A DNA stretch of 64,000 bases from Actinophytocola sp035995025 (GTDB taxonomy: Bacteria; Actinomycetota; Actinomycetes; Mycobacteriales; Pseudonocardiaceae), in NCBI GenBank assembly GCA_035995025.1, contig DASYKY010000119.1, forward strand, positions 37,427 through 101,426, written 5' to 3'. This document shows, one piece after another, positions 16,589 to 25,341 of the stretch; positions within the stretch are counted from its first letter, which is position 1; the number at the start of each line of letters is the position of its first letter. Made by a program: the position numbers and the translations under genes. The notes below the pieces were generated by a model. That model saw nothing but the letters and a program-made list of their open reading frames with translations. It was not told the origin of the DNA and searched no databases.

Positions 16589-17625
16589 GGGTGGCGCGTT
16601 TCTACGCCCCTGGTGACATCCGGCTCGAGGACGCCGAGGAGCCCCGGCCCGGGCCGGCGGAGGTGAAGATCCGGGTCCGCCAGTGCTCGACGTGCGGCAC
16701 CGACGTGAAGATCTTCAACCACGGCCACCACCACCTGGTGCCGCCGCGGGTGATCGGCCACGAGATCGCCGGCGAGATCGTCGAGGCCGGCGCGGAGGTC
16801 GACGGCTGGGCGCCGGGGGACAAGGTCCAGGTGATCGCCGCGATCCCGTGCGGGACGTGCGCCGAGTGCACCCGCGGCCGGATGACCGTGTGCCCCAACC
16901 AGACCTCGATGGGCTACCACTACGACGGTGGGTTCGCCGAGTACATGGTGGTGCCGGAGGCGGTGCTCGCGGTCGACGGGCTGAACCGGATCCCGGACGG
17001 CGTGGACTTCGCCGAGGCGTCGGTCGCCGAGCCGCTGGCGTGCGTGGTGAACGGCCAGGAGATCGCCGGGGTCGGGCGCGGTGACGACGTCGTCGTGGTC
17101 GGCGCCGGGCCGATCGGCTGCCTGCACGTGCGGCTGGCCCGTGCGCACGGCGCCCGCCGGGTGTTCCTGGTGGAGCTGAACCGGTCCCGGCTGGACATGT
17201 CGGCCGCCGCGGTCGGGCCGGACGCCGCCATCTGCGGGGCCGAGGTGGACGCGGTGGACGAGGTGCGCAAGCTGACCGACGGCCGCGGCGTGGACGTGGT
17301 GATCACCGCGGCCGCGTCCGGCCAGGCGCAGCAGGACGCGCTGCAGATGGCCGCGCGCAGCGGCCGGATCAGCTTCTTCGGCGGTCTGCCCAAGGACAGG
17401 CCGACGATCACGCTGGACTCGAACCTCGTGCACTACCGGGAGATCACGATCTTCGGTGCCAACGGGTCAAGCCCCGCGCACAACAAGCGGGCGCTCGAGC
17501 TGATCGCGTCCGGCCAGGTGCCGGTGGGTGACCTCATCACGCACCGGCTGCGCCTGTCCCAGCTCCACGAGGCCATCGACCTCGTGGCGTCGGGCGGCGC
17601 GATCAAGGTCACCATCGAGCCGTAG
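16585..17625 (+). CDS. Zinc-dependent polyol (phosphate) dehydrogenase
   Basis: A 346-residue medium-chain dehydrogenase. Catalytic-zinc ligands are in CSTCGTDVKIF and GHEIAGEIVEAGA. The structural-zinc cysteine cluster is CGTCAECTRGRMTVC. The Rossmann glycine motif is VVGAGPIGCLH. It is close to sorbitol/galactitol-1-phosphate-type dehydrogenases. Embedded in the PTS operon and coupled to EIIA by ATGA, it most likely oxidises the hexitol phosphate delivered by the permease. With 1-phosphofructokinase in the operon, oxidation of a hexitol-1-phosphate at C2 to fructose-1-phosphate is a logical, untested route. Confidence 0.8.
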   Translation: MRVARFYAPGDIRLEDAEEPRPGPAEVKIRVRQCSTCGTDVKIFNHGHHHLVPPRVIGHEIAGEIVEAGAEVDGWAPGDKVQVIAAIPCGTCAECTRGRMTVCPNQTSMGYHYDGGFAEYMVVPEAVLAVDGLNRIPDGVDFAEASVAEPLACVVNGQEIAGVGRGDDVVVVGAGPIGCLHVRLARAHGARRVFLVELNRSRLDMSAAAVGPDAAICGAEVDAVDEVRKLTDGRGVDVVITAAASGQAQQDALQMAARSGRISFFGGLPKDRPTITLDSNLVHYREITIFGANGSSPAHNKRALELIASGQVPVGDLITHRLRLSQLHEAIDLVASGGAIKVTIEP

Positions 17626-17644
17626 AGTCCTAAATGGAGGAATG

Positions 17645-17926
17645 ATGGCCACACTAGACGTCGTCGTCGGTTCGCGGATCGGGCTGCACGGGCGGCCCGC
17701 CGCGATCGTCGCACGTACCGCGGCAGCGCAGCCGGTGACCATCCGGATCGCCATGGGTGACAAGCCGCCGGTCGACGCGAGCAGCATCATCGCGGTGCTG
17801 GCGCTCGGCGCGCACGGCGGCGACACGGTCACGATCTCGGCCGAGGGCGACGGCGCCGAGGCGGCGCTGGACGCGCTGGCGGAGGTGCTCGCGAAGGACC
17901 TCGACGCGGAGACGGCCGATGCCTGA
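17645..17926 (+). CDS. ptsH: Phosphocarrier protein HPr
   Basis: A 93-residue HPr. With the ATG at 17645, the active-site histidine in GLHGRPAA is His15, the canonical position, which supports this start over the ATG at 17642; GGAGG lies just upstream. The regulatory-site region IAMGDKPPVDASSIIAVLALG contains serine residues, but HPr kinase is not expected in actinomycetes. It passes phosphate from EI to EIIA. The ptsI start lies inside its last codons. Confidence 0.93.
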   Translation: MATLDVVVGSRIGLHGRPAAIVARTAAAQPVTIRIAMGDKPPVDASSIIAVLALGAHGGDTVTISAEGDGAEAALDALAEVLAKDLDAETADA

Positions 17927-19553
17927 CCTCGCCGGTCTCGGCGTCAGCCCGGGACGGACGGCGGGGCCGGTGTACCGGATGGCCCCGCCGCCGACCCTGC
18001 CCGACGAGGTGCCGGCGGTGGCCGACCCGGCCGCGGAGAAGGCGGCCGCGGCCGCCGCGCTGCGGTTCGTGGCCGGCGAGCTGACCCGGCTGTCCGGCCA
18101 GGTCGAGGGCCCCGCGGCGGACGTGCTGGACACCGAGTCGATGATGGCCGTCGACCCGACGCTGGCCGACGCGGTGGCCGGCCGGGTCGCCGCGGGCCGG
18201 CCCGCGGCCTGGGCGGTCACCGACGCGATCGCCGAGCAGCAGGAGGCGTTCGCGGCGATCGGCGGCTACTTCGCCGAGCGTGCCGCGGACCTCGCCGACA
18301 TCCGCGACCGCGCCGTGGCGCACCTGCTCGGCGCGCCGATGCCCGGCCTGCCGGCGCCGGGGGAGCCGTACGTGCTGGTGGCCGACGACCTGTCGCCCGC
18401 GGACACCGCGCTGCTCGACCCGGCGGCCGTGCTGGCGATCGTCACCCGCCGCGGCGGGCCGACGAGCCACACGGCGATCCTCGCGAAGGCCCGCGGGCTG
18501 CCCGCGGTGGTCGGCTGCGCGGGCGTGCTCGACCTGGCCGACGGCACGACGGTGGCCGTGGACGGCAGCACCGGCGCGGTGTCCACTGTGTCCACAGAGG
18601 ACGCCGAGGGAATACGGGTGGCGGCCGCGCGGGAGAAGGCACGCATGGGCGAGGTCACCGGCCCGGGCCGCACGCGCGACGGGCACCCGGTGCCGCTGCT
18701 GCTCAACGTGGGCGGCGCGGCGGACGTGAACCCGAACGCCGAGGGCATCGGCCTGTTCCGCACGGAGTTCCTGTTCCTGGGCCGCACGACCGCCCCGACC
18801 GTCGAGGAGCAGGAGCGGGCGTACGCGGAGGTGTTCGGCGCGCTCGGCGAGGGCAAGATCGTGGTGCGCACGCTGGACGCTGGCGCGGACAAGCCGCTGC
18901 CGTTCCTCGGGCTCGCCGGTGAGGACAACCCGGCGCTCGGCGTGCGGGGGCTGCGGATCGCGCGTGACCACCCGGAGGTGCTGGTCGACCAGCTGACCGC
19001 GGTGGCCCGCGCGGCGGACGCGACCGGCGCGGACGTGTGGGTGATGGCGCCGATGGTCGCCACGGCGGCGGAGGCGGACGCGTTCGCCGCCGAGGTGCGC
19101 AAGGCCGGCCTGCCGACGGCGGGCGTGATGATCGAGGTGCCGGCGGCGGCGCTGCGGGCCCGCGGGCTCATGGAGGTCGTCGACTTCGTCAGCATCGGGA
19201 CGAACGACCTGAGCCAGTACACGATGGCGTCGGACCGGATGAACGGCGAGCTGGCCGACTTGCTGGACCCGTGGCAGCCCGCGGTCCTGGAGCTGGTCGC
19301 GGGCGTCGCCGGTGCGGGCCGGGAGGCCGGGAAGTCGGTCGGCGTGTGCGGCGAGTCGGCCGGGGATCCGTTGCTGGCGCTGGTGTTCACCGGCATGGGC
19401 GTCACCACGCTGTCGATGTCCGGCACGGTCGTGCCGGCGGTCCGCGCCGCCCTGGCCGCCCACACCCGCGCCGACTGCGAGCGCCTCGCCGCCCTCGCCC
19501 TCGCCGCACCGGACGCGCCCGCGGCCCGCCGAGCGGTCGCCGAGGCCTCCTGA
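17919..19553 (+). CDS. ptsI: Phosphoenolpyruvate-protein phosphotransferase (EI)
   Basis: A 544-residue enzyme I. The phosphorylated histidine is His184 in GGPTSHTAILAK. The PEP-binding barrel has GIGLFRTEFLF, IVVRTLDAGADKPLPF, GVMIEVPAA and SIGTNDLSQY, then VCGESAGDP near the active-site cysteine. It uses PEP to phosphorylate HPr. The ATG at 17919 overlaps the ptsH stop. General PTS proteins placed inside a sugar operon make the locus self-sufficient. A 22-nt repeat array begins immediately at its stop codon. Confidence 0.93.
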   Translation: MPDLAGLGVSPGRTAGPVYRMAPPPTLPDEVPAVADPAAEKAAAAAALRFVAGELTRLSGQVEGPAADVLDTESMMAVDPTLADAVAGRVAAGRPAAWAVTDAIAEQQEAFAAIGGYFAERAADLADIRDRAVAHLLGAPMPGLPAPGEPYVLVADDLSPADTALLDPAAVLAIVTRRGGPTSHTAILAKARGLPAVVGCAGVLDLADGTTVAVDGSTGAVSTVSTEDAEGIRVAAAREKARMGEVTGPGRTRDGHPVPLLLNVGGAADVNPNAEGIGLFRTEFLFLGRTTAPTVEEQERAYAEVFGALGEGKIVVRTLDAGADKPLPFLGLAGEDNPALGVRGLRIARDHPEVLVDQLTAVARAADATGADVWVMAPMVATAAEADAFAAEVRKAGLPTAGVMIEVPAAALRARGLMEVVDFVSIGTNDLSQYTMASDRMNGELADLLDPWQPAVLELVAGVAGAGREAGKSVGVCGESAGDPLLALVFTGMGVTTLSMSGTVVPAVRAALAAHTRADCERLAALALAAPDAPAARRAVAEAS

Positions 19554-19767
19554 CCCCGCGAGTCCAACGCCCAGACCCCGCGAGTCCAACGCCCGGACCT
19601 CGCGAGTCCAACGCCCAGGCCACGCGAGTCCAACGCCCACGCGCCGCGAGTCCGACGTCCGGGCGCCGGCGGCCGCGGTCGCGAACGTCCGACACACCGG
19701 TCGCGAACGTCCGACACACCGGTCGCGAGTGTTGGACTCGCGGGTCGGGGGCGTTGGACTCGCGAGG
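19554..19767. repeat. 22-nt-period repeat array 1, between convergent genes
   Basis: GCGAGTCCAACGC-type units start at 19558, 19580, 19602, 19624 and 19646 (last one degenerate), exactly 22 nt apart. Two 22-nt units of a second type start at 19681 and 19703. Inverted units start at 19729 and 19751. Each flank touches a stop codon: TGACC(CC) leads into GCGAGTCCAAC from both ptsI and the M1 peptidase. The two halves can pair into a long hairpin, so a bidirectional terminator is a plausible role. No T-tract is seen. Confidence 0.85.
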
Positions 19768-21054
19768 TCAGTCGGACGGGGGGAGGGTTGGGCGGAACAG
19801 CCACGTCGTGAACAGGGGTGCCAGGTCGATCTCGGTGTGGCGCTGGGCGATCGCGACGAAGTCGTCCGTCGTCGCGATCGCGTGGCGGTAGGTCTGGGTC
19901 CACTCGCGGACCAGGGCGAAGAACCCGCGGTCGCCGACCGTCTCGCGCAGGGCGTGCAGGGTCAGCGCGCCCCGTTGGTACACGCGGTCGTCGAACATGT
20001 CGCGGGCGGGCGGGTCGCCGATCGTCAGATCCTGTGGCTCAGTGGCCAGGTGCGCCCGGGACAACGCCGCGATGGCGGACGCGGACCGGCCGCCGGAGCG
20101 TTCCGACCACAGCCACTCCGCGTACGTGGCGAAGCCCTCGTTCAGCCAGATGTGCCGCCAGTCCGCCAGTCCCACGCTGTTGCCGAACCACTGGTGCGCC
20201 AGCTCGTGTGCGACCAGGCGCTCGAACGTCCGCCTGCCGTCCACGTGGTTCGCGCCGAAGATCGACAGGCCCTGCGCCTCCACCGGCACCTCGAGCTCGT
20301 CGTCGGTCACCACCACGCCGTAGTCCTCGAACGGGTACGGCCCGAACAGGTCGGTGAACAGCTCCATCATCGCCGGCTGGCGCCCGAAGTCGTGCCGGAA
20401 GCGGCGTAACAGCCCCCGGGGCACGGCCGCGTGCTGGCCCTCCGCGATCCGGTCCCACTCGTACCGTCCTATTTGGACACTGGCGAGGTAGGGGGCGGTC
20501 GGCGCGTCCTGGGTGAACTCCCACCGCGTGGTGCTGCCCCCCGCCGACCGCGACGTCAGCGCGCCGGCGGCCACCACCGTGTAGTCCTTCGGCACGGTCA
20601 GGCCCAGGTGGAAGGTCGCCTTGTCCGACACGCGGTCGTTGCACGGGAACCACGACGGCGCGCCCACCGGCTGGCTCGCCACGAGCGCGCCGTCGGTCAG
20701 CTCGTCCCAGCCCACCTCGCCCCAGTACCGCGTGCGCACCGGCGCCGGCCTCCCGGCGTAGCGCAGCTCGGCGGAGAACAGCGACCCGCGCGGCACCGCG
20801 CGGCCGACGCGCACCCGCAGCTTGCCCGCCCGGTGCGTCCAGCGCGCCGGGCGGCCGTCGACCGTGAGCCGGTCGACGGTGAACGGCCCGAGGTCGAGCG
20901 CGAACGCGGTCAGCGCCTCCTCGGCGACCGCGGACACGGTCGCGGTCCCGGACAGCCGGCCGGTGGACGGCTTGTAGGCCAGCTCGAGGTCGTAGTGCCA
21001 GACGCGGTAGCCGGGGTTGCCGTGCCCCAGCAGGTCGGCATCCCGGATCGGCAT
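19768..21054 (-). CDS. M1-family metallopeptidase
   Basis: A 428-residue gluzincin aminopeptidase. The zinc site is VAHELAHQWFGN followed by the third-ligand region WLNEGFATYAEW. The substrate-anchoring GxMEN motif is replaced by PVEAQGLSIFG, as in short actinobacterial M1 proteins that have ExQ. The N-terminal beta domain is present, but the C-terminal helical domain of full-length aminopeptidase N is missing. No signal peptide. It starts 15 bp after the Pls-like gene on the same strand, so it is probably in its operon and may process or degrade related peptides (inference). Confidence 0.85.
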   Translation of the reverse strand: MPIRDADLLGHGNPGYRVWHYDLELAYKPSTGRLSGTATVSAVAEEALTAFALDLGPFTVDRLTVDGRPARWTHRAGKLRVRVGRAVPRGSLFSAELRYAGRPAPVRTRYWGEVGWDELTDGALVASQPVGAPSWFPCNDRVSDKATFHLGLTVPKDYTVVAAGALTSRSAGGSTTRWEFTQDAPTAPYLASVQIGRYEWDRIAEGQHAAVPRGLLRRFRHDFGRQPAMMELFTDLFGPYPFEDYGVVVTDDELEVPVEAQGLSIFGANHVDGRRTFERLVAHELAHQWFGNSVGLADWRHIWLNEGFATYAEWLWSERSGGRSASAIAALSRAHLATEPQDLTIGDPPARDMFDDRVYQRGALTLHALRETVGDRGFFALVREWTQTYRHAIATTDDFVAIAQRHTEIDLAPLFTTWLFRPTLPPSD

Positions 21055-21069
21055 CGTGATACCGCCGGG

Positions 21070-24000
21070 CTACTGCCAGGCCGCGACCGGGTTGCCGAGC
21101 CAGCGCGTCCCGTCCGGCACGTTCTCGCCCCGCATCACCAGCGAGGCCGGGCCGATCGTGGTGTGCGCGCCGATCGACGTGCCGGGCAGCACGATCCCGT
21201 GCGGGCCGAGGGTCGCCCCGGCTCCCAACGTCACCTGGTCCATACGCAAGATCCGATCATGGAACAGGTGGGTCTGCACGACGCACCCCCGGTTCACGGT
21301 CGCGCCGTCGCCCAGCCGCACCAGATCCGCCTCCGGCAGCCAGTACGAGTCGCACCACACGCCGCGCCCGACGTCCGCGCCGAGCGCCCGCAGCCAGGCC
21401 GACATCGCGGGCGTCCCGCCGACGCCGCCGACGAGCCACGGCACCGCCAGGACCTCGACGAACGTGTCCGCGAGCTCGTTGCGCCACACGAACGAGCTCC
21501 ACAGCGGGTGCTCCTTCACGGCGAACCGCCCGACCAGTACCCACTTGGCCACCGCGGCGATCGCGCACGCGGCCACGCCGACGTCGAGCAGCACCACGCC
21601 GCTCGCGAGCGCGGCGAGCCAGAACCCCTGCGTGGCCAGGGCCTCCAGCCCGGCGAGCACGAGCACGGCCAGCGCCACCGAGCACATCACCGGCAGCACC
21701 CGGCACAGCTCCACGAGCGCGCGGGCCACGACCAGCCGCCGCGGCGGCGCGAACGTGCGGCTCTGGTCGCCGCCCTCGGCCGCGCGGGGCAGCTTCATCG
21801 GCGGCATGCCCAGGTAGGAGCTGCCGCGCTTGGCCCGCTTCGGGGTCGCGGACAGCACGCCGACGAGCCCGCGCTTGGGCACCGAGCGGCCGGCCGCCGT
21901 CATGCCGGAGTTGCCGAGGAACGCGCGCTTGCCGACCCGCGCGGTGGCCAGCCGCAGCCAGCCGCCGCCCAGCTCGTAGGACGCGACCATCGTGTCGTCG
22001 GCGAGGAACGCGCCGTCGCCGACCGTCGTCATCGTCGGCAGCGCCATGACCGTCGACGCCTCCACGCCGCGGCCGACCTTCATGCCCAGGGCCCGCAGCC
22101 AGACCGGCGTCAGCAGGCTCGCGTACACGGGGAACAGCCACGCGCGGGCGGAGTCCATCAGCCGCAGCGACGCCCACGCCTGCCACGCGATCCGCCCGCG
22201 CACCGGGTGGTGACCCGCGCGCAGGCCGATGCCGAGCAGCCGCACGGCCACGAGGATCACCAGCGCGTGCGTGGCGAGCCACGCGATCGTCACCACCGGC
22301 ACGGACGGCAGCGCGGCACCGAGCGCGGCGCCGAGCGTGGGCGTGCCGGCGACGAACAGGCCGGCCAGGTACAGCGCGGGCAGCGCGCAGAGCGCCGGCA
22401 GCAGGCCCAGCAGCACGGAGGTCACGTCGTAGGCGAGCGACCAGCGGCGCGGGCGCGGCGGGCGCTGGTGCGGCCAGCGGCGGGCCGCCTTGCCCTGCCG
22501 GACGGCCGGCACGCCGGACCAGCGCTGGCCGGTCGGCACCGAGCCGGTCACGCCCGAGCCGGGCGCCACCTCGGCCCGCTTGCCGACGCGGGCGCCGGGG
22601 AAAAGCGTGCTGCGCGCGCCGACGACGGCACCCGCGCCGACCCGGATCTTGCCGACGTGCACGACGTCGCCGTCGACCCACCAGCCGGACAGGTCGGCCT
22701 CGGGCTCGACGGCCGCGCCCTTGCCGAGCTTGAGCATGCCGGTGACCGGCGGCAGCGAGTGCAGGTCCACGCCCGGTGCGATCCGCGCGCCGAGCGCCCG
22801 CGCGTAGTGCACGACCCACGAGCCGGTCAGGTCGCTCGCGCCGCTGCGCTCGGCCAGCTGCTCGGCCAGCCACACTCGCATGTGGACGGACCCGCCGCGC
22901 GCGTGCTCGCCGGGCCGCACGCCGCGCAGCAGCAGCCGCGCGCCGCCCGCGGCGGTCGCGATGCGGCCGGGCGGGCTGTACAGCAGCAGCCAGCCCGCGC
23001 CGACGACCCACCAGGACACCGCCGGCGCCCAGGCGACGGCCAGCAGGTTGTTGACGGCCGCGAGCGCGACCGCCCAGCGCAGGCCGACGAGCGTGAACAG
23101 GGGGAGCAGGAGCGCGGTCTGCAGCAGCCCGGCGCGGCGCGGGACCGGCGCGACGACGCGGGCCGGGCGGTGCGTCCCCGCGAGCGAGTCGAGCCGCGCG
23201 GCCAGTGCGGCGAGTGTCGGGTGGTGGTAGACGTCGCCGACCGAGAGTGTCGGGTACTGCGCGCGCACCAGTGACACGAGCCGGGCCGCGGCGAGGCTGC
23301 CACCGCCGGCGGCGAAGAAGTCGGCGGCCGGTCCCGCGGGCGCGTCGCCGAGCACCTCGGCCCACTGGTCGCCGAGCCACCTCTGGGTGCCGTGTAGCTC
23401 GACCCGGTCGGATTCGGTGACCGATGGCAGCGGCCAGGGGAGCGCGTTGCGGTCGACCTTGCCGGACGTGCGGGTGGGCAGCGTGTCGACGACCGCGAGC
23501 CGCGGGACGAGCGCGGCCGGCAGCGTCTCGGCGAGCCGGTCGCGGGCCGCGGTGGGATCGACGTCCCCCACGAGGTAGCCCACCAGCAGCTGCGTGCCGG
23601 CGGCGGTCGTGCGCACGGCGGCGGCCGCGCCCGCGACGCCCGGCAGCGCGAGCAGCGCCGCGTCGACCTCGCCCAGCTCGATGCGCCGGCCGCCGAGCTT
23701 GACCTGCTCGTCGGCTCGGCCGAGGAACACCAGGCCCGCCGGCTCGGCCCGCACGAGGTCGCCGCTGCGGTAGGCCCGCGGCCAGTCGAGCGCGGGCGCG
23801 TACTTCTCGGCGTCCTTGACCGGGTCCAGGTAGCGGGCGAGGCCCACGCCGCCGATGACCAGCTCGCCGGATTCACCCATGGGAACCGGCTCGCCCGTCG
23901 CGTCCACGACGGCGAGCTCCCAGCCGTCCAGCGGCAGCCCGATCCGCACCGGGCCCGCACCGGTCAGCCTGGCCGCACACGCCACGACGGTCGCCTCGGT

Positions 24001-24885
24001 GGGGCCATAGGTGTTCCACACCTCGCGGCCGTCCTGCGCGAGCCGCTCGGCCAGCTCCGGCGGGCACGCCTCGCCGCCGAGGATCAGCAGCCGGACGTCG
24101 TCCAGCGCCTCGGCCGGCCACAGCGCCACCAGCGTCGGCACGGTGGACACGATCGTGATCTCCTGCTCGACCAGCCACGGCCCCAGGTCCATGCCGGTGC
24201 GCACCAGCCAGCGCGGCGCGGGCACCAGGCAGGCGCCGTGCCGCCAGGCCAGCCACATCTCCTCGCAGGAGGCGTCGAACGCGACCGAGAGGCCGGCGAG
24301 CACCCGGTCGTCCGGCCCGATCGGCTCGTCGGCCAGGAACAGGCGCGCCTCGGCGTCGACGAACGCGGCCGCGGCGCGGTGGGTGACGGCCACGCCCTTG
24401 GGCGCGCCGGTGGAGCCGGAGGTGAAGATGATCCAGGCGTCGTCGTCGAGCTCGGGGCCGCCAGGGTGGCCGCCGGCGATCGCGCGCATGGTGATCTCGC
24501 GGCCCGCGCCGAGCACCGCGCACACGCCCGCCTCGCCGAACACCAGCTCGGCCCGCTCGTCCGGGTCGTCCGCGTCGACCGGCACGTAGGCGGCACCGGC
24601 CGCGAGCACGCCGAGGATCGACACGTACAGGTCCGCCGTGCCGGACGGCACCCGCACGCCGACCCGGTCGCCGGTGCCCACGCCGTTCGCGGCGAGCTTC
24701 TGGCGCAGCTCGTCGACGTGCTCGTGCAGCTCGCCGTAGGTCAGCGTCACCGTGCCGTCGTCGAGCGCCGGGACGTCCGGGTGGCGCGCGGTGGTCTCGG
24801 CGAGCACGTCGACGAGGGTCCGGGGCGGCGTGGCGGGTCCGGACGAGAAGCGGGCGGCGGCGGTCCGGGTGAGGACGGCGGTCAT
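21070..24885 (-). CDS. Pls/PosA-family NRPS-like membrane protein
   Basis: 1271 residues. An adenylation domain (about 1-490) has IIFTSGSTGAPKGVAVTH, NTYGPTEATV and TSGKVDRNAL. A carrier domain (about 500-580) carries the phosphopantetheine serine in DFFAAGGGSLAAARL. The rest alternates hydrophobic segments with three left-handed beta-helix (hexapeptide) domains, for example VRVGKRAFLGNSGM and LGAGATLGPHGIVLPG. This is the Pls/PosA architecture first known from poly-epsilon-lysine synthetase, where a single adenylated amino acid is polymerised at the membrane. There is no condensation or thioesterase domain. The product cannot be predicted. Confidence 0.85.
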   Translation of the reverse strand: MTAVLTRTAAARFSSGPATPPRTLVDVLAETTARHPDVPALDDGTVTLTYGELHEHVDELRQKLAANGVGTGDRVGVRVPSGTADLYVSILGVLAAGAAYVPVDADDPDERAELVFGEAGVCAVLGAGREITMRAIAGGHPGGPELDDDAWIIFTSGSTGAPKGVAVTHRAAAAFVDAEARLFLADEPIGPDDRVLAGLSVAFDASCEEMWLAWRHGACLVPAPRWLVRTGMDLGPWLVEQEITIVSTVPTLVALWPAEALDDVRLLILGGEACPPELAERLAQDGREVWNTYGPTEATVVACAARLTGAGPVRIGLPLDGWELAVVDATGEPVPMGESGELVIGGVGLARYLDPVKDAEKYAPALDWPRAYRSGDLVRAEPAGLVFLGRADEQVKLGGRRIELGEVDAALLALPGVAGAAAAVRTTAAGTQLLVGYLVGDVDPTAARDRLAETLPAALVPRLAVVDTLPTRTSGKVDRNALPWPLPSVTESDRVELHGTQRWLGDQWAEVLGDAPAGPAADFFAAGGGSLAAARLVSLVRAQYPTLSVGDVYHHPTLAALAARLDSLAGTHRPARVVAPVPRRAGLLQTALLLPLFTLVGLRWAVALAAVNNLLAVAWAPAVSWWVVGAGWLLLYSPPGRIATAAGGARLLLRGVRPGEHARGGSVHMRVWLAEQLAERSGASDLTGSWVVHYARALGARIAPGVDLHSLPPVTGMLKLGKGAAVEPEADLSGWWVDGDVVHVGKIRVGAGAVVGARSTLFPGARVGKRAEVAPGSGVTGSVPTGQRWSGVPAVRQGKAARRWPHQRPPRPRRWSLAYDVTSVLLGLLPALCALPALYLAGLFVAGTPTLGAALGAALPSVPVVTIAWLATHALVILVAVRLLGIGLRAGHHPVRGRIAWQAWASLRLMDSARAWLFPVYASLLTPVWLRALGMKVGRGVEASTVMALPTMTTVGDGAFLADDTMVASYELGGGWLRLATARVGKRAFLGNSGMTAAGRSVPKRGLVGVLSATPKRAKRGSSYLGMPPMKLPRAAEGGDQSRTFAPPRRLVVARALVELCRVLPVMCSVALAVLVLAGLEALATQGFWLAALASGVVLLDVGVAACAIAAVAKWVLVGRFAVKEHPLWSSFVWRNELADTFVEVLAVPWLVGGVGGTPAMSAWLRALGADVGRGVWCDSYWLPEADLVRLGDGATVNRGCVVQTHLFHDRILRMDQVTLGAGATLGPHGIVLPGTSIGAHTTIGPASLVMRGENVPDGTRWLGNPVAAWQ

Positions 24886-25341
24886 CGAGCGTCACCGAGG
24901 CAGCGCAGGCGCAACTGTTTCTCCATGTCGTGGGAGCTGCGCCGATCGCGGTTCGCAGCGTGGCCGGGCGCCCCCGCGCGTTCGGCCGACCAGCGAGTTT
25001 ACCGCGTCGTAACCCACATATTCGTGTCCTCGCCGGGTGTTGTTGCCCACGCGTCCGGGTGCCGGCTATCGGACACGGAACGTGATCGTGCGGCGACAGG
25101 TTCGCGGCACCGTAAGGGGGCGGTAAGACACCGTCGCAACGCGGAGTGTCACCATGTGCGCGGGACCGGGCCCCGGCGGGCCGTCGCCACGGCGGTAGCG
25201 GCGGGCAGGCGGGGTGAGGCGCGGTTCCGGTGGGGCGGCGCACTACGAGCCCCCGTGTGCCTTCCCCAAGGCCGCGGCCGCCCGGAAGTGCCCGGGCGGC
25301 CGCGGTCGTGGTCCTTTGTGCGCCGTCTTCCTGTGCGCCTG
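24886..25341. other. Intergenic region upstream of the Pls-like gene
   Basis: 456 bp without a gene. The left part should contain the minus-strand promoter of the Pls-like gene; no convincing -35/-10 pair was found. The right part holds the terminator listed separately. Confidence 0.5.
25272..25305 (-). terminator. Strong hairpin after the TauE gene
   Basis: CCGCGGCCGCCCGG (25272-25285) and CCGGGCGGCCGCGG (25292-25305) form a perfect 14-bp GC stem with a 6-nt loop, 36 bp beyond the TauE stop. It is a U-less terminator typical of high-GC bacteria. Confidence 0.75.

Noticed and set aside
20431..23274. 947-codon plus-strand frame
   Set aside because: It lies antisense to the M1 peptidase and Pls-like genes, which carry recognisable motifs. 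No protein-like features are seen in it.
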